DNA of 64,000 nt. Origin: Sphingomonas sp. CROZ-RG-20F-R02-07 (lineage in GTDB: Bacteria; Pseudomonadota; Alphaproteobacteria; Sphingomonadales; Sphingomonadaceae). Position numbers and translations under genes: made by a program. Position 1 is the stretch's first letter; every line of letters starts with the position of its first letter. A model generated the notes under the pieces. The model made no database searches and was not told the DNA's origin. It saw only the letters and a program-made list of their open reading frames with translations. The stretch is taken from positions 124,001 through 188,000 of the forward strand of contig NZ_JAKNQJ010000002.1 of NCBI RefSeq assembly GCF_022662335.1, read 5' to 3'. This document shows positions 8,613-16,010 of this stretch, piece by piece.

Positions 8613-9616
8613 GACGGCTGCCCGAGCGTGCGCAGCAGCGTCGCGCGCATCCGCGCGAACCCGGCGGCGTCGGCCGGTCCCAGCATCCCGCGCATCTCGG
8701 GCGGAAGATGCGCGACGGGATCGCCGCCGGTCTGGAAGACCAGATGATCGAACATCATGCGCCACACCTCGCGTTGATCGTCGGGAAGGCCGCGCAGCGC
8801 GAACAGCGACAGCAGCAGCGCGTCATAGGGACTGACCGTTTGGTCGGCCGCGGTGTTCCACCAATAGTTGCACAGCATGTTGACCCGGTCGAGCGAAGCG
8901 ACCGCGTGCCACCAGTGGAAGGGAATGTAGATCGCGTCGCCCGGCTCCAGCGTGGCGTGCTGCGCCTGCGCCAGCGCTTCGGGGAAGCGGGGATAGCGAT
9001 CGAGATCGGGGGCGTCGGGATCGACCATGCTGACCGGCGTTCCCGCCGGCGTCAGCTCATAGGGGCCCATATAGAGATTGGCGACCTGATCGGGCGGAAA
9101 CAGCGTGAACCGCCGCCGGCCGGCGACGACCAGCGCGATATTCTCGGCGAGATCGTAATGCGTCGCGACCCGAATCGCATTGCCGAGCCAGAGCCGGGGC
9201 ACCACCCCGATCGGCACGATGGCGGTGGCGTTCTCCTCGGCGAAGCCCGGCAGCAGATCGGCCGCCGGGATCGACTGGATCGCCATCGCATAAGGCCGCG
9301 CGGCGTCGCGGTCGCGCAGCAGCCGGTCGAGAAACGGGCCGAGCGGCGATCGCCCGCGCGAGAAGTTCAGCCCCGCCATGTCCGGCGTGTAGAAGAACCG
9401 GCCCTCGATCGCGGGATCGCCGACGATGGCGTTCACCGGCTCGGCGTGGCTGAAGCGTTTCAGATAGGCGACGAACGCGTCGTCGCCGGCCTGCGCGGCG
9501 GCCACCGCGGGCCAGTCGGCAGCGATCCCGCGCAGCACGACGGGGCGGCAGGCGGGGCGGATCTCGGCATCGAACCGGTCGCGATCGACGCCGTGGAGCT
9601 CGGGCATGGGAGTCAT
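8609..9616 (-). CDS. Cupin-like (cupin_8/JmjC-like) protein
   Basis: A 335-residue cupin_8 protein, clearly paralogous to the one at 5788-6819: both share ATHYD, VVAGRRRFTLFPPDQ, SMVDPDAPDL and LEPGDAI. The likely metal ligands are H153, D155 and H237 (HWWHAVASLDR). It would be a cytoplasmic non-haem iron protein, possibly an oxygenase; the substrate is unknown. The start at 9616 is chosen because this ATG shares ATGA with the stop of the halogenase gene upstream; an ATG at 9607 is an alternative and one at 9646 would overlap far into the halogenase. It is the fifth gene of the operon. Confidence 0.8.
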   Translation of the reverse strand: MTPMPELHGVDRDRFDAEIRPACRPVVLRGIAADWPAVAAAQAGDDAFVAYLKRFSHAEPVNAIVGDPAIEGRFFYTPDMAGLNFSRGRSPLGPFLDRLLRDRDAARPYAMAIQSIPAADLLPGFAEENATAIVPIGVVPRLWLGNAIRVATHYDLAENIALVVAGRRRFTLFPPDQVANLYMGPYELTPAGTPVSMVDPDAPDLDRYPRFPEALAQAQHATLEPGDAIYIPFHWWHAVASLDRVNMLCNYWWNTAADQTVSPYDALLLSLFALRGLPDDQREVWRMMFDHLVFQTGGDPVAHLPPEMRGMLGPADAAGFARMRATLLRTLGQPS

Positions 9617-11154
9617 GCGGGCGACCCCAGCGGCGCGAGCGTGCACCCGACCTGCGCCAGATAATCATCCTGCCGCGGCAGGGCCTGTGCCGTTTCGGCG
9701 ATCACCGCGCGGATATCGGCCAGCCGCGCAAGCGTCTCGGCATCGGGCAGCGTGTCGGCGACCGGGTGATAGCGCCGCGGCCGCACGCCCTTGCCGGTCA
9801 TCACCGCCAGCCAGCTCGTTTCGGTGAACACCTCGTTATGTTCGCGAAAGACGCGCCCGCTCTCGCGGAACATCGCGAGCTTGTAAGCGGTGCCCTCGGG
9901 CATGGGCAGCGCGCGCATGTCGCGCCAGAAGGGCGAATCGTCGCGGTCGCTGGCGTTGTAGTGGAGGAGGAGGAAATCGCGGATGTCGCGATATTCTCCC
10001 GCCATCTCCGCGTTGAACCGGTCGATCTCCAGCGGCGAGAAACCGCGGCCGGGGAACAGCGTCAGCAGCCGCGCGATCGCGGTCTGGACGAGATGGATGC
10101 TGGTCGATTCGAGCGGTTCGAGGAACCCGCCGGCCAGGCCGAGTGCGACGACGTTGCCGATCCAGGCGCGCCGGCGGTGGCCGGCGGTGAAGCGCAGCGG
10201 CTTGGGATCACCCAGTGCCGGGCCGTCGAGCCCGGCGAGCAGCGTCGCGGCGGCTTCGTCGTCCGAGACATGCGCCGAGGAATAGACATAGCCGTTGCCG
10301 ATCCGGTGCTGGAGCGGAATGCGCCATTGCCACCCCGCCGGGCGCGCCGTGGCGCGCGTGAGCGGCAGGCGGGCGTCGCGTTCCGTGCCGAAGGCGCAGG
10401 GCACCGCCCATGCCCGGTCGCAGGGCAGCAGCGCCGACCAGTCCTCGAACCCCGCGTTCAGCCTTTCCTCGATCAGCAGGCCGCGAAAGCCCGAGCAATC
10501 GACGAACAGATCGCCCGCGACCCGGCGGCCATCCGCCAGTCGCACCGCGGCGACATGGCCGGTCTCGCCGTCCTGCTCGACGTCGACGACGCGGCCTTCG
10601 GTCCGCCGCACGCCCCAGCCTTCCGCCAGCCGGCGCAGGAGCCGGGCATAGAGGGCCGCGTCGAACTGGAACGCATAGCCGAGCTTCGACAGCGGCGATT
10701 GCGGCAGATCGTGGCGCGGATGGCCGAACCGCCCGCGATAAGCCGCCATGATGTTGAGCGAATAGGCCTCGAGCGGCGTCTCGTCGCCGAGCGCGCGTGC
10801 CTTCAGCCAATGATGGTGGAACTCGATGCCCTGCATATCGAGGCCGTAAAAGCCGAACGGATGGACGAACCGCTCGTCCGCGCGCGTCCAGTCGCGAAAC
10901 TCGATCCCCATCTTGTAGGTCGCGCGCGTCTCGCGGAGGAACTCCCCCTCGTCCAGGCCGAGCAGCGCGTTGAACAGCACGATCTGCGGGATCGTGGATT
11001 CGCCGACGCCCACAGTGCCGATCTCGTCCGATTCGATCAGTTCGAACGACAGCGCCCGGTCGCCGCCGAGGATGCGCGACAGCCCCGCGGCCGCCATCCA
11101 GCCGGCGGTGCCGCCGCCGACGATCACCACGCGCCGGATGCCGTCCTGCATCAT
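9613..11154 (-). CDS. Tryptophan halogenase family flavoprotein (copy 1)
   Basis: A 513-residue protein with all family signatures: N-terminal FAD motif VVIVGGGTAGWMAAA (9-23), GVGESTIP strap region (49-56), the conserved lysine K81 in ATYKMGIEF corresponding to the hypohalite-relay lysine of PrnA/RebH, and GWQWRIP, the GWxWxIP motif thought to bar monooxygenation. The residues needed for halogenation are therefore present, needing FADH2 from a separate reductase. The natural substrate is unknown; carbohydrate-locus homologues probably do not act on free tryptophan (inference). Start at 11154: ATG overlaps the preceding stop by 4 bp. Fourth gene of the operon. Confidence 0.85.
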   Translation of the reverse strand: MMQDGIRRVVIVGGGTAGWMAAAGLSRILGGDRALSFELIESDEIGTVGVGESTIPQIVLFNALLGLDEGEFLRETRATYKMGIEFRDWTRADERFVHPFGFYGLDMQGIEFHHHWLKARALGDETPLEAYSLNIMAAYRGRFGHPRHDLPQSPLSKLGYAFQFDAALYARLLRRLAEGWGVRRTEGRVVDVEQDGETGHVAAVRLADGRRVAGDLFVDCSGFRGLLIEERLNAGFEDWSALLPCDRAWAVPCAFGTERDARLPLTRATARPAGWQWRIPLQHRIGNGYVYSSAHVSDDEAAATLLAGLDGPALGDPKPLRFTAGHRRRAWIGNVVALGLAGGFLEPLESTSIHLVQTAIARLLTLFPGRGFSPLEIDRFNAEMAGEYRDIRDFLLLHYNASDRDDSPFWRDMRALPMPEGTAYKLAMFRESGRVFREHNEVFTETSWLAVMTGKGVRPRRYHPVADTLPDAETLARLADIRAVIAETAQALPRQDDYLAQVGCTLAPLGSPA

Positions 11155-12767
11155 ATCGGCGATCCGCCGCCGCCCACGTCGAACGGCGATGCGGCGTTGA
11201 ATTCGAAGAAGGGCAGGTCCGCCGCCGGTGCGGCCGCCACGGGCTTGACGGGAGCGAGTGGAGAGGGCGCGGTCATGCGCAGGAACTCGCCATGCGTCGG
11301 CAGCCGCCGCGCGGTTTCCGCATAGCCACGCCGCATCTGCTCGAGCGCGGCGGTCACCTTGGTTTCGTCCAGCGAATCGGCGGCGGGCTCCCAGCTTTGC
11401 GGCACGATGCCCTGGCCCAGGCACACCGCCACCCAGCTCGGGTTGCTGAACAGGTCATACCCTTCGCGAAACAGGCGCCCCTTGCCGGCGAACAGTTCGA
11501 TCTTGCGGGCCAGGCTGTCGGGCACGTCCATCGTGCGGACGCGGTTCCAGAACGGCGAATCGTCGCGCGCGGTCGCCTTGTAGTGGAGGATGATGAAATC
11601 CCGGACGTCCTCGTACAGCTCCTTCATCTGCCGGTTGAACTCCGCCCGCTCGGCGGGATCGAACCTCTTGTCCGGAAACAGTGCCACGAGCCGCTGGATC
11701 GCCGCCTGGACGAGATGGATGCTGGTCGATTCCAGTGGCTCGATGAAGCCGCTGGCCAGGCCGAGCGCGACGACATTGCCGTTCCAGCATTGCCGGCGCC
11801 GTCCCGCCTCGAAGCGCAGGCGGCGCGGCGTGCCGAGCGGTTCGCCCTCCAGGCCGGCCATCAACTGCGCCTCCGCGGCGTCGTCGGACAGATAGTCGCT
11901 GCAATAGACGAGGCCGTTGCCCATGCGGTGCTGGAGGGGGATGCGCCACTGCCAGCCGGCCGCTTTCGCGGTCGCGCGGGTGAAGGGATCGGGCTCGGCG
12001 GGGTTGGGCAGCGCGCAGGGCACCGCCACCGCGCGGTCGCACGGCAGCCACTGCGCATAGCTCTCGTAACCGGTGCCGAGCGTCTCCTCGATCAGCAGGC
12101 CGCGAAAGCCCGAGCAATCGATAAACAGATCGCCCTCCACCTGCTCGCCATCCGCGAGCGTCAGCCGCTCGACATGGCCGTTCGCGCCGTTCACCGCGAC
12201 ATCGGTGATGCGCCCCTCGATCCGGTGGACGCCCTGCGCCTCGGCATAGTCGCGCAGATAGCGCGCATAGAGACCGGCATCGAAGTGGAACGCGTAGAAC
12301 AGTTCGCGCACCGGCGAGCGCGCATCGTCGCCCGCGCGGCCGAACTTGCCGTGTGCTGCGGCCACCGCGCTCATCGACCAGGCGGCGATGTCGGGCACCG
12401 GACGCCGCGCCCGTTCGCGCAGCCAGAGCTGGTGGAAATGGATGCCCTGAAGATCATGGCCGTGATTGCCGAACGGATGGAAATAGCTCGATCCCAGCCG
12501 GCCCCAATCGACGAACTCGATCCCCAGCTTGAACGTAGCGGAGGTGGCGGCGACGAACGCGTTCTCGTCCAGCCCGAGCATCCGGTTGAAGTTGAGCAGC
12601 GGGGGGATCGTCGCCTCGCCGACGCCGACGGTGCCGATCTCCTCGGATTCGACGAGCGTCACCTCGGTATGGCCGTTGTTGAGGAAACGCGCGAAGGCGG
12701 CCGCGGCCATCCAGCCGGCGGTGCCGCCGCCGACGATCACGACGCGTCGGATGGGCTGTTCGTTCAT
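11151..12767 (-). CDS. Tryptophan halogenase family flavoprotein (copy 2)
   Basis: A 538-residue protein with FAD motif VVIVGGGTAGWMAAAAF (9-25), GVGEATIPP strap (48-56), lysine K80 in ATFKLGIEFVDW and GWQWRIPLQHRMGNG. IDCSGFRGLLIEE and LESTSIHLVQ are shared with copies 1 and 4, showing duplication within the locus. It is expected to be a reduced-flavin-dependent halogenase or related oxidase; the substrate is not known. The open frame runs far upstream, but the ATG at 12767 overlaps the preceding stop as ATGA and begins directly before the FAD motif. A C-terminal extension of about 40 residues, Ala/Pro-rich, follows the usual family end. Third gene of the operon. Confidence 0.85.
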   Translation of the reverse strand: MNEQPIRRVVIVGGGTAGWMAAAAFARFLNNGHTEVTLVESEEIGTVGVGEATIPPLLNFNRMLGLDENAFVAATSATFKLGIEFVDWGRLGSSYFHPFGNHGHDLQGIHFHQLWLRERARRPVPDIAAWSMSAVAAAHGKFGRAGDDARSPVRELFYAFHFDAGLYARYLRDYAEAQGVHRIEGRITDVAVNGANGHVERLTLADGEQVEGDLFIDCSGFRGLLIEETLGTGYESYAQWLPCDRAVAVPCALPNPAEPDPFTRATAKAAGWQWRIPLQHRMGNGLVYCSDYLSDDAAEAQLMAGLEGEPLGTPRRLRFEAGRRRQCWNGNVVALGLASGFIEPLESTSIHLVQAAIQRLVALFPDKRFDPAERAEFNRQMKELYEDVRDFIILHYKATARDDSPFWNRVRTMDVPDSLARKIELFAGKGRLFREGYDLFSNPSWVAVCLGQGIVPQSWEPAADSLDETKVTAALEQMRRGYAETARRLPTHGEFLRMTAPSPLAPVKPVAAAPAADLPFFEFNAASPFDVGGGGSPI

Positions 12768-14236
12768 CGGGTGAGATATCTCGCCTGCGCCGCCCGAAAG
12801 GCGGCATGGGTGGGAAGGTGCGGCAGCGCCGCGGCGATATCGGCCGCCAGCGCGGCCATGGCGGCGTCGGCGCTGGCGGCGGGAACGGCATCGATCAGTG
12901 GATCGAGCCGGCGCGGCAGGCAGCCCTGGCCGATCAGCACCGCCGCCCATGCGTCGCGTGCGAACGTCTCTTCCTCGTGGAAGGGCAAGCGACCGCGTTC
13001 CGTCCATTGCGCGAGCGTGTGCGCGAGGCTCGCGGGCGGCTCGGCCGCGGCGACCGCGCGCCACAGCGGGTCGCGCCGCTGCGCGGTGCGCCAGTGCATC
13101 GCCAGGAAATCCCGCACCCGGTTGGCCTCCGCCAGGCTCTGCCGGTTGAAGTCCGCCGCCTCGACGGGGGTGGGGACGGCACCGGGCAGCATCGTCACCA
13201 GCCGGTCGATCGCGCTCAGCGCCAGATGCAGGTTGCACCATTCGAGCGGCTCCATCTCGGTCGCGGCATCGCCGATCGCGACGACGTTGCCGCGCCAGGG
13301 TTCAGGCCGCGTGCCGGGGCGGATGCGGATGGGTGCGTCGGGTGCCTGGCCACAGGCGTTGCGCAGCACGCGCGCGGCGGCCGCGTCGCCCAGATGGCCC
13401 GACGCATAGCCGAACCCGCTCTGCTGCCCGCTCGTCCAGCGCCAGCCTGCCGGATGCGCCATGACCGGGGTCAGCACCGGCGGCGCGGCGGCGGGACCGT
13501 CCGCCAGCAACACCCGGTCGCACGGCAGCCATCGGCTCCAGTCGTCGCGCGCGGCATCGAGCGCGCCGCGCAGCCTTGCCTCGGGGCCGGTGGCATCCAC
13601 GAACAATTGGGCCCCGACCGCGCGTCCGTCGGCAAGCGTCACCGCCGCAACGAACCCGCGCGCATCGACGCGGACGTCGGCGATCTCCCCCGCAATCTCG
13701 CGCACGCCGACGTGCAGCGCGAAGGCGCGCATCATGGCGTGATAGCGCGGCGGATCGAGCGTCAGCCCATATTCGTGATCCGCGAACGGCGTGTCCGGCG
13801 TGGCGGGCACGAATCGGTCGGCGCGGGCGAGCGCGGCGGCGGGCGAATAGCCGTCGAACGGCCCCGCGGCTCCCGTGCGCGCGGCACGCAGCCAGTGGAG
13901 ATGGAACGATGTCGGCCCGAACGGCCGCCCATAGCGGCCATAGGCGTGGGCATAATCGGCAAGCCCCTCCGCCCAGCCGCTAAAGCGCGTGCCGAGCCGA
14001 TAGCCGGCGCCGGTGCGCGCGATCCCGTCGCCTTCGCCGATGCCCAGATCGCCATGAAAGCCGAGCAGCGAGGGCAGGGTGCAGGCGATCCGGTCGGCGA
14101 GCGCATCCGGCGAAACCGGGGTTGCCAGCAACGTGACGTCGAGAAACGGCGCCCGCCGCCGAAGCGCCGCCGCCGCACACCAGGCGGTGATCCCGCCCCC
14201 TGCGACCAGCACCGTTCCCAGCGCACCGGTCCGCAT
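12764..14236 (-). CDS. Divergent tryptophan-halogenase-like flavoprotein, key motifs degenerate (copy 3)
   Basis: A 490-residue member of the same fold that has lost the halogenase hallmarks. The FAD motif is altered to VLVAGGGITAWCAAAAL (9-25), the GVGEATIP strap is absent, the conserved lysine is arginine R80 (AGYRLGTRF), and GWxWxIP reads GWRWTSG. What remains is FVDATGPEARL, WLPCDRVLLAD and LEWCNLHLALSAIDRL, which align with the FAD-binding core of its neighbours. It is unlikely to halogenate; it could be a structural partner or a flavoprotein with another reaction (inference). The ATG at 14236 shares one base with the stop of copy 4 (TGATG); its own end overlaps copy 2 by 4 bp. Second gene of the operon. 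Confidence 0.75.
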   Translation of the reverse strand: MRTGALGTVLVAGGGITAWCAAAALRRRAPFLDVTLLATPVSPDALADRIACTLPSLLGFHGDLGIGEGDGIARTGAGYRLGTRFSGWAEGLADYAHAYGRYGRPFGPTSFHLHWLRAARTGAAGPFDGYSPAAALARADRFVPATPDTPFADHEYGLTLDPPRYHAMMRAFALHVGVREIAGEIADVRVDARGFVAAVTLADGRAVGAQLFVDATGPEARLRGALDAARDDWSRWLPCDRVLLADGPAAAPPVLTPVMAHPAGWRWTSGQQSGFGYASGHLGDAAAARVLRNACGQAPDAPIRIRPGTRPEPWRGNVVAIGDAATEMEPLEWCNLHLALSAIDRLVTMLPGAVPTPVEAADFNRQSLAEANRVRDFLAMHWRTAQRRDPLWRAVAAAEPPASLAHTLAQWTERGRLPFHEEETFARDAWAAVLIGQGCLPRRLDPLIDAVPAASADAAMAALAADIAAALPHLPTHAAFRAAQARYLTR

Positions 14237-15762
14237 CAGGCGGCGTCCGCCATCGGGCAGAAGCGCGCGATGAAGGCGCGGTGGTCGGATCGGCCCGCGA
14301 CCTCGCCTGCGATCTCTCCATGCAGCGCGTGAAGTCCCTCGAGGAGCGCGGCGCTCGCGACGGTGTCGGCGCGCGGGTCCCAGCCGGTCGGCACGATGCC
14401 CTGGCCCAGATACACCGCCACCCAGCTCGCATCCAGGAACACGCCTTCGCGATATTTCACGACCCGACCGCGACGGCGCCACAGCTCCATCTTCTCGGCC
14501 AGGCTGTCGGGCACCGCCATCGTGCGCACGTAATTCCAGAAGGGCGAATCGTCGCGCGTGGTCGCGTGATAATGAAGGATCAGGAAGTCGCGGATGCGAT
14601 CATATTCCAGGTCGATCACGCGGTTGAACTCGTCGCGATCCGCCGCCGCGACGCGGCGTTCGGGGAACAGCTCGATCAGCGCGGTGATCGCCTGCTGGAC
14701 GAGATAGATGCTGGTCGATTCGAGCGGCTCGAGAAATCCCGAGGCGAGCCCGACCGCGACGCAATTGCCCACCCAGCTGCGCCGCCGCCGTCCGGCCGCG
14801 AAGCGCAGCAGGCGCGGCGCCGCGATCGCTTCGCCCTCCACCGCCTGCTCGAGCGCGGCCCGGGCGTCGTCGTCGGAGGTAAAGGCGCTCGCATAGACAT
14901 AGCCGTTGCCGGTGCGGTGCTGGAGCGGGATGCGCCAGCGCCAGCCCGCCGGCATGGCGATCGCGCTGGTATAGGGCGTGACCGCGGTGGCGGTACGGCA
15001 GGGCATCGCCACCGCGCGGTCCGCGGGCAGCCAGCGCGACCAATCCTCCCACGTTTCGCCCAGCGCCTCCCCCAGCAGCAGCGAGCGAAACCCTGAACAA
15101 TCGACGAACAGGTCTCCATCGATCCGCTCGCCCGAACCCAGGACGATCGCGGCGATATCCCCGCTTTCGCCGTCGCGCTCCACCCGGGTGACGATTCCCT
15201 CGGTGCGCGTCGCGCCCATCGCCTCGGCGATTTCGCGCAGATAGGGCGCGAACAGCAGCGCGTCGAACTGATAGGCATAGCCGAACGTGCCCGCCAGCCG
15301 CCGCCGATCGGGATCGGGATGATCGAACCGCCCCTCGCGTGCCAGCGTGCAGGCATAGGAAAACCGGTCGAGCGGCGGCAGCGGCGCGCCTTCGTTCAGC
15401 AGGCGCGCCCAATAATGATGGAAATCGACCGCGCCCGTGCCCCGCCCGAACGTGCCGAACGGGTGCACATAGCTGTCGCCGATCCGCCCCCAGTCGCGAA
15501 ATTCGATCCCCAGTTTGAACGTCGCGCGGGTGCGAGCCATGAAATCGGCCTCGGCAATCCCCAGCCGCTCGTTGAAGGCGCGGATATGCGGCAGCGTCGC
15601 TTCGCCGACCCCGACGACTCCGATGGCTTCCGATTCCACCAGCTGCACGGTGCAGCGCCCGGGCAGCAGCCGAGCCAGTGCGGCCGCTGTCATCCAGCCG
15701 GCCGTGCCCCCGCCGACCACCACGACCCGCACGGGATCCCGGTCCTCTCTCTCCTCGCCCAC
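14236..15762 (-). CDS. Tryptophan halogenase family flavoprotein (copy 4), first gene of operon
   Basis: A 508-residue protein with FAD motif VVVVGGGTAGWMTAAAL (13-29), GVGEATLPH strap (51-59), lysine K83 in ATFKLGIEFRDW and GWRWRIPLQHRTGNG, so the halogenase residues are intact. I chose the GTG at 15762 because AAGGAGG lies six bases before it and it leaves a short leader before the FAD motif; an in-frame ATG at 15792 would add ten residues and lacks such a site. It heads the six-gene operon reading towards GH9 and is divergent from the TonB receptor, sharing a 248-bp regulatory region. Predicted cytoplasmic, dependent on a flavin reductase encoded elsewhere. Confidence 0.85.
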   Translation of the reverse strand: MGEEREDRDPVRVVVVGGGTAGWMTAAALARLLPGRCTVQLVESEAIGVVGVGEATLPHIRAFNERLGIAEADFMARTRATFKLGIEFRDWGRIGDSYVHPFGTFGRGTGAVDFHHYWARLLNEGAPLPPLDRFSYACTLAREGRFDHPDPDRRRLAGTFGYAYQFDALLFAPYLREIAEAMGATRTEGIVTRVERDGESGDIAAIVLGSGERIDGDLFVDCSGFRSLLLGEALGETWEDWSRWLPADRAVAMPCRTATAVTPYTSAIAMPAGWRWRIPLQHRTGNGYVYASAFTSDDDARAALEQAVEGEAIAAPRLLRFAAGRRRRSWVGNCVAVGLASGFLEPLESTSIYLVQQAITALIELFPERRVAAADRDEFNRVIDLEYDRIRDFLILHYHATTRDDSPFWNYVRTMAVPDSLAEKMELWRRRGRVVKYREGVFLDASWVAVYLGQGIVPTGWDPRADTVASAALLEGLHALHGEIAGEVAGRSDHRAFIARFCPMADAA

Positions 15763-15871
15763 CGGCGTCCTCCTTCCCCCCGTGGCGGGCATGGTTGCGC
15801 TCTCGTTTCCAGCGATCCTTGATTAGGCGGGGCGCGTCAACCGCTGGCGCGTGGCTGCAGGCTAGCGTTGC

Positions 15872-15896
15872 AAAAACACCACATGCGCTGGTTTTT
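15872..15896. promoter_or_regulatory. Inverted repeat in the halogenase-operon/TonB-receptor divergent region
   Basis: AAAAAC at 15872-15877 and GTTTTT at 15891-15896 bracket ACCA and TGGT in the same symmetry, giving an interrupted palindrome about 25 bp long. It lies between the two divergent starts and just upstream of the TTGACG element at 15901, the position expected for an operator or activator site. The cognate regulator is unknown; LacI-type binding is one possibility. Confidence 0.35.
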
Positions 15897-15900
15897 ACAG

Positions 15901-15930
15901 TTGACGGCGAAAGACTGTTACCGCAATCAT
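15901..15930 (+). promoter_or_regulatory. Candidate promoter of the TonB-dependent receptor
   Basis: TTGACG at 15901-15906 is a good -35 element; AATCAT at 15925-15930 is a weak -10 with an 18-base spacer. Downstream, at 15984-15989, an AGCGCT core lies within ATTACAGCGCTGATTAA; only the core matches the xyl-box-like operators found elsewhere in the window, so its role as an operator is uncertain. A purine-rich GGGGGAGGA ribosome-binding site precedes the receptor ATG. Confidence 0.35.
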
Positions 15931-16010
15931 TGCCGTCTGCCACCGCTGCGATTACGAGGTGGGGGCAGATCAGGCGCGATTACAGCGCTGATTAAAGGGG
16001 GAGGATTACG

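Noticed and set aside
13302-14482. Copy 3 halogenase as a decaying pseudogene
   Set aside because: The frame is intact over 490 codons, coupled to both neighbours and has normal codon use; motif loss alone does not make it a pseudogene.
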